A stretch of 64,000 bases of DNA from Flavonifractor sp. An100. Lineage in GTDB: Bacteria > Bacillota > Clostridia > Oscillospirales > Oscillospiraceae. Positions within the stretch are counted from its first letter, which is position 1, and each line of letters begins with the position of its first letter. The position numbers and the translations under genes were made by a program. Of this stretch, positions 1-9,032 are shown piece by piece. The notes under the pieces were generated by a model. It was not told the origin of the DNA and did no database searches. It saw only the letters and a program-made list of their open reading frames with translations. Where the stretch lies: assembly GCF_002161175.1 (NCBI RefSeq), contig NZ_NFMA01000013.1, forward strand, positions 1 to 64,000, in the 5' to 3' direction.

Positions 1-417
1 GCCCCCTACCCCGGTGAGCACCCCCACAAATACGGCGAGAAAGAGGGTGGGGTGGTCCACCTGCTCATAGGCCATCTGTACCCCGATGACCGAGAAGGCC
101 CCCAGTCCCAGGGCGTCCATCCAGAACAGCAGCCGGTTGAAGTGGTCTGGGTTGTGCATGAGCAGGCGGCGGATATGCCACAGGAAAAACAGAGCGGAGG
201 TGGCCAGAGACACCATGGCGCAGGTGGGGTCCCGGAAGGCAGCCGGGGGGGTGAGCCCCAAAATCAGGTCCCGGATGATCCCGCCCCCCACGGCGGTGGT
301 CAGCCCCAGAATGCACACCCCAAAAATGTCCATTTTCTTCTGCAAACCGATCATGGCACCCGAGGCGGCAAAGGCCACCGTGCCGATGAGGTTGATGACA
401 AAAATAAACTGCTCCAT
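1..417 (-). CDS. TRIC/UPF0126 family membrane channel (3' end cut off by the window)
   Basis: About 139 codons are visible, starting at the ATG at 417 with GGAGT just upstream; the gene runs off the left edge. The start reads MEQFIFVINLIGTVAFAASG, a hydrophobic first helix. It is followed by the glycine-rich family signature TTAVGGGIIRDLILG at about residues 40-55. This pattern is typical of the bacterial TRIC/YicG (UPF0126) proteins, which are about 200-residue, multi-pass membrane proteins thought to form trimeric cation channels. More hydrophobic helices follow. The gene lies downstream of the GntR gene on the same strand, with a perfect 10-bp hairpin between them, so it is probably a separate transcript. 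The ion conducted cannot be deduced. Confidence 0.8.
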   Translation of the reverse strand, partial: MEQFIFVINLIGTVAFAASGAMIGLQKKMDIFGVCILGLTTAVGGGIIRDLILGLTPPAAFRDPTCAMVSLATSALFFLWHIRRLLMHNPDHFNRLLFWMDALGLGAFSVIGVQMAYEQVDHPTLFLAVFVGVLTGVGG

Positions 418-486
418 GAAAAGACTCCGTTTCTGTCGATCGTTGGACGTGTCCTGTCCAGAATAACAAAGGAAGGGCAAAACGTC

Positions 487-513
487 AACGGGAGAAGGAC
501 AATTTCTCCCGTT
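487..513 (-). terminator. Hairpin between the GntR gene and the TRIC gene
   Basis: Perfect 10-bp arms (487-496 and 504-513) with a 7-nt loop lie just after the regulator's stop codon. On the minus strand a short GACGTTTT tract follows. It is a plausible weak terminator; the T-run is poor. Confidence 0.5.
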
Positions 514-522
514 AAGGGGCGG

Positions 523-1197
523 TCACTCCAGCCCCATCTCGTCCATGGCGTGGCGCATGTGGATGGCCATGGCGTGCTCCGCCCCCTCCTCGTCCCGGCG
601 GCGGAGGAAGTCCATGAGCAGAGCGTGGTCCTGAAGGGTGACCTGGGCCAGGGCCTCCCGGTTCTCCCCTGTGCCGATGGCGGTCTCCACCGCCTGGTTG
701 ATGACCGGAAGCAGGCGGACCATAAACTCGTTGTGGGTGGAGCGGACAATGGCGGCGTGAAAGGCCCGGTCGGCCCGGGTGCGGTCGCTCCCCGCCCGGA
801 TACAGACCTCCACCGCCTCCCCCTTGGCCAGAATGTCGGCCAGCTCCTCCGGGGTGGCCCGGCCGCAGGCCAGCCGGGCGGCCTGGGGCTCAAAGATGGA
901 CCGCAGCTCAAACAGGTCCCGCAGCTGTCCCTTCACCCGGGCCAGTCCGCCAAAGCCGAAGTCCCCCATTTCCCCCACCTGTTGGGCCACAAAGGTGCCC
1001 TTGCCCCGGCGCACCTCCAGCACCCCCTGGGCGGTGAGCTCCCGGATGGCCTCCCGCAGGGTGGCCCGGCTCACCCCAAGCTGGGCCGAAAGCTCCACCT
1101 CGTTGGGCAGCTTCTCCCCCGGGGAGAGGGCCTTTTCCACCACGATTTGGCGGTACAGGGTCTGGGCCGCCTGCTGGGACCGGCTCTGCTTTTCCAT
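523..1197 (-). CDS. GntR/FadR-family transcriptional regulator with FCD ligand domain
   Basis: The protein has 224 residues. The N-terminal winged helix-turn-helix (about 10-75) contains [20 protein letters not shown] and ends in the family signature [10 protein letters not shown]. The all-helical FCD domain (about 95-220) carries spaced His/Asp residues ([26 protein letters not shown]) of the sort that bind a metal and a carboxylate effector. Such regulators usually control sugar-acid or organic-acid genes. The gene is divergent from ilvD across 123 bp with overlapping promoters, so it probably controls itself and ilvD. The effector is unknown. GGAGG precedes the ATG. Confidence 0.88.
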   Translation of the reverse strand: MEKQSRSQQAAQTLYRQIVVEKALSPGEKLPNEVELSAQLGVSRATLREAIRELTAQGVLEVRRGKGTFVAQQVGEMGDFGFGGLARVKGQLRDLFELRSIFEPQAARLACGRATPEELADILAKGEAVEVCIRAGSDRTRADRAFHAAIVRSTHNEFMVRLLPVINQAVETAIGTGENREALAQVTLQDHALLMDFLRRRDEEGAEHAMAIHMRHAMDEMGLE

Positions 1198-1227
1198 GAA
1201 AATTCCTCCTTGCGCCCCCGGTTGGGC

Positions 1228-1293
1228 TTGACATTTCTAGCCCTATCATATAATATGTAGTCAGACAATGCAAGAGAAATCAGACAACTGATT
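1228..1293. promoter_or_regulatory. Overlapping divergent promoters of ilvD and the FadR-type regulator, with a possible operator
   Basis: For ilvD (+) the -35 is TTGACA (1228-1233), with a 17-nt spacer and -10 TAATAT (1251-1256). For the regulator (-) the -35 is TTGCAT (plus-strand 1268-1273), with 17 nt and -10 TATGAT (1245-1250). TCAGACAA occurs twice (1261-1268, 1280-1287), and AATCAG-ACAA-CTGATT (1278-1293) is an inverted repeat. One bound dimer could cover both promoters. The assignment to this regulator is inference. Confidence 0.65.
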
Positions 1294-1320
1294 TTGATTT
1301 TATGAGGAGGTAGGTTTTCC

Positions 1321-2982
1321 ATGCGCAGCGACGTTGTGAAAAAAGGTATCCCCACCGCCCCCAACCGCTCTTTGCTCTACGCCCTGGGCTACACCAAGGA
1401 GGAGCTGGAGCGGCCCCTCATCGGCGTGGTGTGTTCCTACAATGAGATCGTCCCCGGTCACATGAACCTGGACAAGATCGCCGAGGCGGTGAAGGCGGGC
1501 ATCCGTGCCGCCGGCGGCACCCCTGTGGAGTTCCCCGCCATCGCCGTGTGTGACGGCATCGCCATGGGCCACGTGGGCATGAAGTACTCCCTGGTCACCC
1601 GGGACCTCATCGCCGACTCCACCGAGGCCATGGCCATGGCCCACCAGTTTGACGGCCTGGTGATGATCCCCAACTGCGACAAGAACGTGCCGGGTCTGCT
1701 CATGGCCGCCGCCCGGGTGAACATCCCCACCATCTTCGTCTCCGGCGGTCCCATGCTGGCCGGAACCCTGAACAGCGGCCGCCGCACCTGCCTGTCCCAC
1801 ATGTTTGAGGCGGTGGGCGCCTACTACGCCGGCAAGCTGGACGAGGAGGGCGTGGAGGAGTACGAGAACAACGCCTGCCCCACCTGTGGCTCCTGCTCCG
1901 GCATGTACACCGCCAACTCCATGAACTGCCTCACCGAGGCCATCGGCATGGCCCTCCGGGGCAACGGCACCATCCCCGCCGTCTACTCCGCCCGGCTGCG
2001 CCTGGCCAAGCACGCGGGCATGCAGATCATGGACCTGGTGGCCAAGAACATCCGCCCCCGGGACATCATGACCGAGGCGGCCTTCCACAACGCCGAGACC
2101 ATTGACATGGCCCTGGGCTGCTCCACCAACACCATGCTCCACCTCCCCGCCATCGCCCACGAGTGCGGCATTGAGCTGTCCTTCGACATGGCCAACGAGA
2201 TTTCCGGCAAGACCCCCAACCTCTGCCACCTGGCCCCCGCCGGGGACACCTACATGGAGGACCTGGAGCGGGCGGGCGGCGTCTACGCCGTCATGGCGGA
2301 GCTCAGCAAAAAGGACCTGCTGGACACCAGCCTGATGACCTGCACCGGAAAGACCATTGCGGAAAACCTGGAGGGCGTGGTCAACCGGGACACCAACCTG
2401 ATCCGGCCCATCGACAACCCCTACTCCCCCACCGGCGGCATCGCCGTCCTCAAGGGCAACCTGGCCCCCGACGGCTGTGTGGTCAAGCAGTCCGCCGTGG
2501 CCCCCGAGATGATGGTCCATGAGGGCCCCGCCCGGGTATTTAACTCCGAGGAGGAGGCCATCGAGGCCATCTACGCCGGTAAAATCGTGGCCGGCGACGT
2601 GGTGGTCATCCGCTACGAGGGCCCCAAGGGCGGCCCCGGCATGCGGGAGATGCTCAATCCCACCTCCGCCATTGCGGGAATGGGCCTGGACAAGGACGTG
2701 GCCCTCATCACCGACGGCCGCTTCTCCGGCGCCACCCGGGGGGCCTCCATCGGCCACGTCTCCCCCGAAGCCGCCTCCGGCGGCCCCATTGGTCTGGTGG
2801 AGGAGGGCGACCTCATCGCCATCGACATCCCCAACCACTCCATCACCCTGAAGGTGGACGAAGCCACCCTGGCCGACCGGAAGGCCAAGTGGGTGTGCCC
2901 CGAGCCTAAGATCAAGACCGGCTACCTGGCCCGCTATGCCAAGCTGGTCTCCTCTGCCGACAAGGGCGCCATCCTGCTGTAA
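1321..2982 (+). CDS. ilvD: Dihydroxy-acid dehydratase
   Basis: The protein has 553 residues, full length for IlvD. It dehydrates 2,3-dihydroxy-isovalerate and 2,3-dihydroxy-3-methylvalerate to the 2-oxo acids in valine, isoleucine and pantothenate synthesis. Visible signatures are [10 protein letters not shown] (Cys about 77), the cluster motif PNCDKNVPG (Cys about 119) and [17 protein letters not shown] (Cys about 192), the three cysteines expected to hold the iron-sulfur cluster. A C-terminal glycine-rich domain ([20 protein letters not shown]) is present. GAGGAGG sits about 10 nt before the ATG. No other ilv gene is adjacent; only the divergent FadR-like regulator suggests local control. 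A strong hairpin terminator follows. Confidence 0.97.
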   Translation: MRSDVVKKGIPTAPNRSLLYALGYTKEELERPLIGVVCSYNEIVPGHMNLDKIAEAVKAGIRAAGGTPVEFPAIAVCDGIAMGHVGMKYSLVTRDLIADSTEAMAMAHQFDGLVMIPNCDKNVPGLLMAAARVNIPTIFVSGGPMLAGTLNSGRRTCLSHMFEAVGAYYAGKLDEEGVEEYENNACPTCGSCSGMYTANSMNCLTEAIGMALRGNGTIPAVYSARLRLAKHAGMQIMDLVAKNIRPRDIMTEAAFHNAETIDMALGCSTNTMLHLPAIAHECGIELSFDMANEISGKTPNLCHLAPAGDTYMEDLERAGGVYAVMAELSKKDLLDTSLMTCTGKTIAENLEGVVNRDTNLIRPIDNPYSPTGGIAVLKGNLAPDGCVVKQSAVAPEMMVHEGPARVFNSEEEAIEAIYAGKIVAGDVVVIRYEGPKGGPGMREMLNPTSAIAGMGLDKDVALITDGRFSGATRGASIGHVSPEAASGGPIGLVEEGDLIAIDIPNHSITLKVDEATLADRKAKWVCPEPKIKTGYLARYAKLVSSADKGAILL

Positions 2983-3009
2983 GCCATTCCCCGGGAAATT
3001 ATAAAAGGA

Positions 3010-3049
3010 GCCCCCGCCCCGTGCCAAAGGCACAGGGCGGGGGCTTTTT
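3010..3049. terminator. Terminator between convergent ilvD and the WYL regulator
   Basis: 16-bp arms (3010-3025, 3029-3044) with one mismatch and an AAA loop are followed by TTTTT on the plus strand. On the minus strand the mismatch becomes a G-U pair and CTCCTTTTA follows, so it may serve both genes. Confidence 0.9.
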
Positions 3050-3065
3050 GTTGGGTGCAAGGGTC

Positions 3066-4055
3066 TCAGGGTTCGGACTCCTCCAGAGCGGAGGTCAGCC
3101 GCCTGCGGTACTCCGTCACCGCCGAGGGGGGTGCGGTGAGCACCAGTCCCCCGTCCAGGCCGAAGAGCCAGCCGAAAAACTGGGGGCTCATCACCACCGG
3201 CAGGGTGACGGTGAAGTGGTCCTCCCCGTCGGGCACCAGAATGACCTCCTGGCCGAAGCGGTCCCACACCACCCCCGCCATGGAGCGCCGGCCCCGGAGG
3301 GTCACCGTCACCTCCCGGCCGGAGTACATGCCGAAATGCTTCTGGCCGTACTGGGCGATCTGGAAGTTGGGGTACAGCTCCCGCCCCTCCCGGTCCAGGG
3401 AGGTGACCACGATGTCGGTCATCTTGTCCACCCGGTAGTGGCGCATCTCCCGGTTCAGGTGGTCGAAGGCCACCAGGTAATAGTTCTCGTTGTTCCAGAT
3501 GAGGCCGTAGGGGGAGACGGTGTACCGCCGCCCGTCCCGGTGGTAGATCTTCTCCCGGTGGATGTCGTAATCGAAATATTTAAAGGTAATGGCCCGCTGC
3601 CGTCCCAGAGCGGTGTGGATCTTATCTACATTATAATAGATACTCTCGTTCATCACCTTGATCCGTCCGCTGACGTACACCTGCCGCTGCAGCTGCCGGG
3701 CCTGGTGGACGCTGGCCAGGGACTCCAGCTTGGAAAGCAGGGCGTCGCTCTTTTTCTGGGTGAGAAAGCGGGAGGACTGAACCGCGTCCATGAGCAGTTT
3801 CACCTCGGGCAGCTGGAACTCCCGCTCCCCGATGAACCACCCCGGAGCCCGGCCCTTTCGGCACTGCACGTCCATCCCCAGCTGGCGCAGCACCTCCAGG
3901 TCGTCATAGATGCTCTTGCGCTCGGCCTTGATGTCGTACTTCCCCAGCTCCTCAATGATCTGGGCCACGGGCATGGGATGGTCCTCGTCAGTCTGCCGCA
4001 GCAGCAGCTGGGAAAGGCGCAGCAGTTTGGTCTTTTGATTGGAACTTTTTGCCAC
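3066..4055 (-). CDS. WYL-domain transcriptional regulator with N-terminal HTH
   Basis: The protein has 329 residues. The N-terminal winged HTH of the HTH_11 type (about 10-65) contains MPVAQIIEELGKYDIKAERK and SIYDDLEVLRQLG. The WYL domain (about 140-215) carries the motif around SPYGLIWNNENYYLVAFD and HYRVDKM, followed by a C-terminal WCX-like extension. WYL domains of the PafBC/YafY type sense nucleic-acid ligands, and such proteins are often involved in stress or DNA-damage responses. The gene stands alone, converging on ilvD, so no target can be read from context. GGAGAGG precedes the ATG. Confidence 0.9.
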   Translation of the reverse strand: MAKSSNQKTKLLRLSQLLLRQTDEDHPMPVAQIIEELGKYDIKAERKSIYDDLEVLRQLGMDVQCRKGRAPGWFIGEREFQLPEVKLLMDAVQSSRFLTQKKSDALLSKLESLASVHQARQLQRQVYVSGRIKVMNESIYYNVDKIHTALGRQRAITFKYFDYDIHREKIYHRDGRRYTVSPYGLIWNNENYYLVAFDHLNREMRHYRVDKMTDIVVTSLDREGRELYPNFQIAQYGQKHFGMYSGREVTVTLRGRRSMAGVVWDRFGQEVILVPDGEDHFTVTLPVVMSPQFFGWLFGLDGGLVLTAPPSAVTEYRRRLTSALEESEP

Positions 4056-4120
4056 GAATATCCTCTCCTTTTTTGGTCATACCACCAGCATACCGAAAGA
4101 ATTGTCCGATAGACCGGACT

Positions 4121-4453
4121 TTACTCCCACTTGGCCCACACATCGGGGCAGTAGCCCACGGTGGCCTGCTTTCCGTTGCGGACGATGGGGGTACGCAGCA
4201 GGGTGGGGTCCTCAAAGAGCTTGTCCAGCTTGGCCTGATCGCTGGCCAGGTAGGACAGCAGCACGGCGTCGGGGTGGCCGGGGTCCACCATGGCCTCCAG
4301 ACCCACCGCGTTCTTCACGCTGGCCAGCTCCCCCCGGCTCATGCCGAACTTTTTCACGTCCACCGCCTGAAATTTGATGCGCCGCTCCTTAAAATAACGC
4401 TCCGCCTTTTTCGTGTCGAAGCACTTGCTTTTTCCGAAAATCTGAATGTTCAA
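4121..4453 (-). CDS. ArsC/Spx-family thioredoxin-fold protein (arsenate reductase-like)
   Basis: The protein has about 110 residues. The core begins LNIQIFGKSKCFDTKKAERY, and the ArsC/Spx fold continues through LLRTPIVRNGKQATVGY near the end. A single N-terminal cysteine (CFDT) replaces the CxxC of glutaredoxins, as in the ArsC/YffB-like group. I place the start at the TTG at 4453, preceded by GGAG at a suitable distance. The longer ATG form (from 4498) adds residues unlike the family and lacks a ribosome site. The gene is monocistronic. Real arsenate reduction is unproven, since many members of this group are orphan oxidoreductases. Confidence 0.8.
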   Translation of the reverse strand: MNIQIFGKSKCFDTKKAERYFKERRIKFQAVDVKKFGMSRGELASVKNAVGLEAMVDPGHPDAVLLSYLASDQAKLDKLFEDPTLLRTPIVRNGKQATVGYCPDVWAKWE

Positions 4454-4594
4454 GGCCGTTTCCGCTCCTTTTTGGTGTGGTTGAGACGAGTATACCATGC
4501 CCCGCTCTCCGGGACAAGGGCCGGGGATGAAAGAAGGGCGGCGGAGCCATACTAACTCTCACAGAATTGATGCAGAGAGGGCGGGATCATCCAT

Positions 4595-6958
4595 ATGAAA
4601 GCAGTGATCATGGCAGGGGGAGAGGGGACGCGCCTGCGTCCCCTGACCTTGGGCAGCCCCAAGCCCATGCTGCCCCTGTTGGGGCGGCCGGTGCTGGAGC
4701 ACCTCATTGGACTTTTGAAGAGCCACGGGGTCACCGACCTGATTATCACCCTGGGCCATCAGCCCCAGGCGGTGATGGACTTCTTTGGCGACGGGACGGA
4801 TTTTGGGGTTCAGCTTACCTACATGCTGGAGGAGGAGCCCCTGGGCACGGCGGGGAGCGTGGCCCACTGCGGGGCCAATCTGGGGGGCGAGGACTTTTTG
4901 GTGCTCAGCGGGGACTGTGTGTGCGACCTGGATCTGGGGCGGCTGGCCGCCTTTCACCGGGAGCGGAGCGCCATCGCCACCCTGGCCCTCACCCGCCACC
5001 AGGCCCCTTTGGAGTACGGTATGGTGGTCACAAGGCCGGACGGCCGGGTGGAGCGCTTTGTGGAAAAGCCCGCCTGGGGCCAGGTGGTCTCCGACTTGGT
5101 GAACACGGGGATCTATGTCCTCTCCCCCGCCGCCCTGGAGCGGGCGCCCAAGGGGAGGGCCTGGGACTTCGGCCGGGACCTGTTCCCCGCTCTGCTGGCG
5201 GAGGACGCCCCCCTGTACGGCTGCCCCCTGGAGGGCTACTGGCGGGACATGGGGGACTGCGGAGACTACCTGGGGTGCGTCTGCGATGCGTTAGGGGGCA
5301 AGGTAAAGCTGGACCCCGGCCTGCCCCTCCGCGCCCCGGGCATCTGGGCGGACCAGCCGGTGCCCGAGGGAGTGGCGCTGGTGCCCCCCTGCTGGATCGC
5401 TCCCCAGGTGCGGCTGGAGCCGGGTTGCCTCATTGGTCCCCATGTGGTGCTGGACCGGGGGGCCTGGGTGGGCGAGAAGGCCATGGTCCAGAGGTCGGTG
5501 CTGTTGGAAGGGGCGGGGGTTGGCCCCCACGCCACCTTATATGGAGCCATTCTGGACCGAAACTCCACCGCCCGCCGGGGGGCGGTGCTCAACGAGGGGG
5601 CGGTTCTGGGGGAAAATGCCCTGGCAGAGGAGGGCGCCCAGCTGCTGGAGCGGGTGAAGCTGTGGCCCGGCCAACGGGCGGAGTCCGGGTGCCGCCTGAC
5701 CCGGTCGGTGACCAGCGGGAGCCAGAAGGGAAGCCTGCGCTTTGGGGATGGGGGGACCATTCAGGGGGTACTGGGAGAAGACCTGGGCCCCGAGGCCCTG
5801 CTCACCCTGGGCAGCATTCTGGGGACCGAGGGTCCGGTGGGGCTGGGCTGCTCCAACACCCCCGCCGGGCGGATGCTGGCCCGGGCGGCGGCGGCGGGGA
5901 TTTCCGCCGCCGGGGGTGTGAGCCGGACGGGAGAGCTGGACTGCCCCGTTCAGTGGGCCTGGGCGGCAGGCAAGGAGAAGCTGGCCATCACCCTCTTCGT
6001 GGAGGCGGAGGGGGAGGGGCCGGTTTATCTCCACTTCTTTGACTCCCGGGGCCTGCCCCCGGACCGGGTCTGGGAGCGGAAGCTGGAGCACGCCATGGCC
6101 CAGGGGGAGCTGCGCCGGGTGCGGGCAGGGCGAGTGACGGAGCCCCAGCGGCTGGAGCTGTCTGTTCGGCTGTGGGCGGAGACGGTGGCCCACCAGGCAG
6201 CCCTGGGCCGGCCCTTCCTCCGCCGTCCAACGGTGGGGGTGGGCCGGGACACCCCCGAGGACCGGGCGTTGGGACTGGTGCTGAAGGCCCTGGGGTGTCA
6301 GGTGGAGGACCAGTGGCGGCCGGGTATCCCCGCCTTCTCCGCCGGGCACGGGGGATTTCGCCTCACCGCCCAGGATGAGAAGGGGGTGCTGCTGGACTCG
6401 GGGCAGCTACTCACCCTGGTTACCCTCATTGAGATGGAAAACGGGGGCGGCAAGGTGGCGGTGCCCCCGGGAGGGAGCGCTGCGGTGGATCTGGTGGCGG
6501 CGGGCTACGGGGGGACGGTCCTCCGTCTGGACCGGAACGGGGAGGAGGCCCGGGGGCTATATGCCTCTCTGCCCTGGCTGTGGGCGGCCCCCAGTGCGGC
6601 GGCCCGGATCTGTGCCCGGATGGGGACCTCGGGGCAGAAGCTGGAGGCCCTGATGGCCAAGACCCCCCGCTTCCATGCCTGGCGGCGGGAGGTGCCTCTG
6701 CTCTCCGACCGGGGTCGGGTGATGCAGGCCCTGGCGGGGGACCGGGCCCGGCCGGGCTCCGGGGAGGGGCTGCGGGTGCGCACGGGGAACGGCTGGGTCT
6801 ACCTCACCCCTCTGGCCCGGCGGCAGGCCCTGCGGATTTTGGCGGAGGGGCCTGACCTGGAGCTGGCGGCGGAGCTGTGTGATTTCTTTGCCCAGCGGGC
6901 CATCCAGGCCGACCGGGAGAACTGTGCGCAATCTACCCAAGGGGAAGCAAAAAATTAG
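4595..6958 (+). CDS. Mannose-1-phosphate guanylyltransferase-like protein fused to a degenerate phosphomannomutase domain
   Basis: The protein has 787 residues. The N-terminal nucleotidyltransferase (about 1-232) starts MKAVIMAGGEGTRLRPLT and has the SPKPMLPL substrate loop. A left-handed beta-helix region of hexapeptide-like repeats follows (about 245-360). The C-terminal half aligns in order with alpha-D-phosphohexomutases (FDSRGLPPDRVWERKLEHA), but I see neither the phosphoserine ASHNP motif nor the DGDxDR metal loop. The first domain could make a nucleotide sugar for envelope polysaccharide, while the second may be structural or regulatory. The sugar and nucleotide are not certain. There is no good promoter motif close to the start. 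The downstream gap leads to RNase J. Confidence 0.85.
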   Translation: MKAVIMAGGEGTRLRPLTLGSPKPMLPLLGRPVLEHLIGLLKSHGVTDLIITLGHQPQAVMDFFGDGTDFGVQLTYMLEEEPLGTAGSVAHCGANLGGEDFLVLSGDCVCDLDLGRLAAFHRERSAIATLALTRHQAPLEYGMVVTRPDGRVERFVEKPAWGQVVSDLVNTGIYVLSPAALERAPKGRAWDFGRDLFPALLAEDAPLYGCPLEGYWRDMGDCGDYLGCVCDALGGKVKLDPGLPLRAPGIWADQPVPEGVALVPPCWIAPQVRLEPGCLIGPHVVLDRGAWVGEKAMVQRSVLLEGAGVGPHATLYGAILDRNSTARRGAVLNEGAVLGENALAEEGAQLLERVKLWPGQRAESGCRLTRSVTSGSQKGSLRFGDGGTIQGVLGEDLGPEALLTLGSILGTEGPVGLGCSNTPAGRMLARAAAAGISAAGGVSRTGELDCPVQWAWAAGKEKLAITLFVEAEGEGPVYLHFFDSRGLPPDRVWERKLEHAMAQGELRRVRAGRVTEPQRLELSVRLWAETVAHQAALGRPFLRRPTVGVGRDTPEDRALGLVLKALGCQVEDQWRPGIPAFSAGHGGFRLTAQDEKGVLLDSGQLLTLVTLIEMENGGGKVAVPPGGSAAVDLVAAGYGGTVLRLDRNGEEARGLYASLPWLWAAPSAAARICARMGTSGQKLEALMAKTPRFHAWRREVPLLSDRGRVMQALAGDRARPGSGEGLRVRTGNGWVYLTPLARRQALRILAEGPDLELAAELCDFFAQRAIQADRENCAQSTQGEAKN

Positions 6959-7297
6959 CACTTCTGTTTTTTGGAAACATCTAGTATACTTTCCCCGGAA
7001 GGTGTGCTATACTAAGAGTACCATTTTTTCGATTTATACGCGTTTGGGGCCGGCAGCAGCCGCCCCGCGCGTCTAAATATATCCTGGAAGCCACAAACCG
7101 CGACCACAGGCGGGGACGGTTCCGGGGCACAATCCGCGTTTCTGTTTCAGACAAGGCGAAGGGGCGCGCTCACCTCCGGCGAGGCAGGGCCGGACAGGCG
7201 GGGCGTCCTTCGTCCTCTCGCTGTGCGAAGAGCACGGCTTTCTTGTGCTGGGCTGACGCGGGGATACATCTCAAATTTATAGGAGTAAGGAGTATTT
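6959..7297 (+). other. 339-bp intergenic region with a probable structured 5' leader of the RNase J gene
   Basis: No ORF is convincing here. TAGTATA and TATACTA form an inverted repeat flanking an inner TTCC/GGAA hairpin around 6980-7016, and either half resembles a -10 box. From about 7040 on, the sequence is GC-rich and full of self-complementary segments. GTGC/GCAC and AGCAC/GTGCT between about 7205 and 7250 share bases and so are mutually exclusive. This suggests a long, possibly autoregulated leader. No known riboswitch class was recognised. Confidence 0.45.
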
Positions 7298-8956
7298 ATG
7301 GCAGAAAAACTGAAAATCATTTCCCTGGGCGGCCTGAACGAGATCGGCAAAAACCTGACGGTTTACGAGTACGGCGGGGACATCGTGGTCATCGACTGCG
7401 GCATGGGCTTTCCCGATGACGACATGTACGGCATCGATGTAGTCATCCCCGACGTCAGCTATCTGATCAAAAACCAGAACAAGATCCGGGGTATCTTCAT
7501 CACCCACGGACATGAGGACCATATTGGGGCCCTGCCCTATGTGCTGCGGTCCATCAACGCCCCCATCTACGCCACCCGGATGAGTGCGGGCCTCATCAAG
7601 CTGAAGCTGGAGGAGCACCGCCTGCTGGACAAGACCAAGCTCATCACCTGCGAGGCGGGGGACACGGTGAAGGCGGGCAAGTTCTCCGTGGAGTTCATCC
7701 ACGTCAACCACTCCATTGCCGACGCGGTGGCCTTTGCCATCAAGTGTCCGGTGGGCGTGTGCGTCCACACCGGCGACTTCAAGATCGACACCACCCCCAT
7801 CCAGGGTGGCATGATGGACCTGGCCCGTCTGGGCGAGCTGGGCAAGGAGGGCGTGCTGGCCCTGCTGGCCGACTCCACCAACGTGGAGCGCCCGGGCTAC
7901 ACCCGCAGCGAGCGCAGCGTGGGTGCCTCCTTCGACGCTCTGTTCCGGGGCTGCGAAGAGCGGATCATCGTCACCACCTTCGCCTCCAACGTGGACCGCA
8001 TCCAGCAGATCATCGATGTGGCTGCCCGGTACGGCCGGAAGGTGGCGGTCACCGGACGGTCCATGGAGAACATTATGAAGGTGTCCACCGAGCTGGGGTA
8101 TATGAACATCCCTGACGGCATCCTCATGGACCTCAACCACATCAAGTCCCTCCCCAAGCACAAGGTGTGTATCATCACCACCGGCAGCCAGGGCGAGACC
8201 ATGTCCGCCCTGACCCGGATGGCCTTTAACACCCACCGGCAGGTGGATCTGATGCCCGGGGACCGGGTGATCATCTCCGCCTCCGCCATCCCCGGCAACG
8301 AAAATGCCATCGGCAACGTGGTCAACGAGCTTTACCGCAAGGGGGCCGAGGTGCTCAACGAGCGGGAGCTGGCCCTCCACGTCTCCGGCCACGCCTGCCA
8401 GGAGGAGCTGAAGATCATCCACGCTCTGGTCAAGCCCAAGTTCTTCATTCCCATCCACGGCGAGCAGCGGATGCTGCAAATCCACTCCAAGCTGGCCCAG
8501 AGCATGGGCATGGACCCCAACCATGTGCTCATCAGCGACATCGGCCGGGTGATGGAGTTCACCCCCAAGTCCGCCAAGCTGGCGGGGACCGTCACCGCCG
8601 GCCAGGTCTTTGTGGACGGCTACGGCGTGGGCGATGTGGGCAGCGTGGTGCTCCGGGACCGCCGGCACCTGGCCCAGGACGGCATGATCGTGGTGGTGCT
8701 CTCCATGTCGGGAGAGGACGGCAGCCTGGTCTCCGGCCCGGATATCATTACCCGTGGCTTTGTGTACGTCAAGGAGTCCGAGGGCCTGCTGGAGGAGCTG
8801 CGCCAGGTGGCCCTGGAGGCCCTGCAGAGCGTGGACACCCGTTACGCCACCGACTGGTCCGCCATCAAAGGGGTCATCAAGGGGGATATGTCCAACTACC
8901 TTTATAAAAAGACCAAGCGCTCCCCCATGATCCTGCCTGTGATTATGGAAGTGTGA
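7298..8956 (+). CDS. rnj: Ribonuclease J
   Basis: The protein has 552 residues, the usual length. The metallo-beta-lactamase fold carries the zinc motif HGHEDHIGALPY (about 70-80), further ligands at VNHSIADAVAF and HTGDF, the beta-CASP motif region TGRSMENIMKV and the C-terminal HGEQRML. RNase J is the main 5'-to-3' exonuclease and endonuclease of Gram-positive RNA turnover and processes 16S rRNA. Codons are GC-rich like the neighbours. GGAGTAAGGAG precedes the ATG. The gene has its own long leader and a strong terminator, so it appears monocistronic. It could be J1 or J2; no second copy is visible here. Confidence 0.95.
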   Translation: MAEKLKIISLGGLNEIGKNLTVYEYGGDIVVIDCGMGFPDDDMYGIDVVIPDVSYLIKNQNKIRGIFITHGHEDHIGALPYVLRSINAPIYATRMSAGLIKLKLEEHRLLDKTKLITCEAGDTVKAGKFSVEFIHVNHSIADAVAFAIKCPVGVCVHTGDFKIDTTPIQGGMMDLARLGELGKEGVLALLADSTNVERPGYTRSERSVGASFDALFRGCEERIIVTTFASNVDRIQQIIDVAARYGRKVAVTGRSMENIMKVSTELGYMNIPDGILMDLNHIKSLPKHKVCIITTGSQGETMSALTRMAFNTHRQVDLMPGDRVIISASAIPGNENAIGNVVNELYRKGAEVLNERELALHVSGHACQEELKIIHALVKPKFFIPIHGEQRMLQIHSKLAQSMGMDPNHVLISDIGRVMEFTPKSAKLAGTVTAGQVFVDGYGVGDVGSVVLRDRRHLAQDGMIVVVLSMSGEDGSLVSGPDIITRGFVYVKESEGLLEELRQVALEALQSVDTRYATDWSAIKGVIKGDMSNYLYKKTKRSPMILPVIMEV

Positions 8957-8996
8957 CGCCGATTTTTTCATACCATATTATATATAAGGCAGCACC

Positions 8997-9032
8997 ACTC
9001 CCTCAGGTCATACAGACCTGGGGGAGTTTTTT
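8997..9032 (+). terminator. Terminator after RNase J
   Basis: The stem ACTCCCTCAGGTC / GACCTGGGGGAGT (one wobble position) with a short loop is followed by TTTTTT at 9027-9032. Confidence 0.93.

Noticed and set aside
1300-3267. 655-codon open frame antisense to ilvD, and similar long antisense frames opposite rnj, the ABC-F gene and the ribosomal genes
   Set aside because: High GC with strong third-position bias leaves antisense frames open. The proteins are Gly/His/Val-rich, without domains or ribosome sites.
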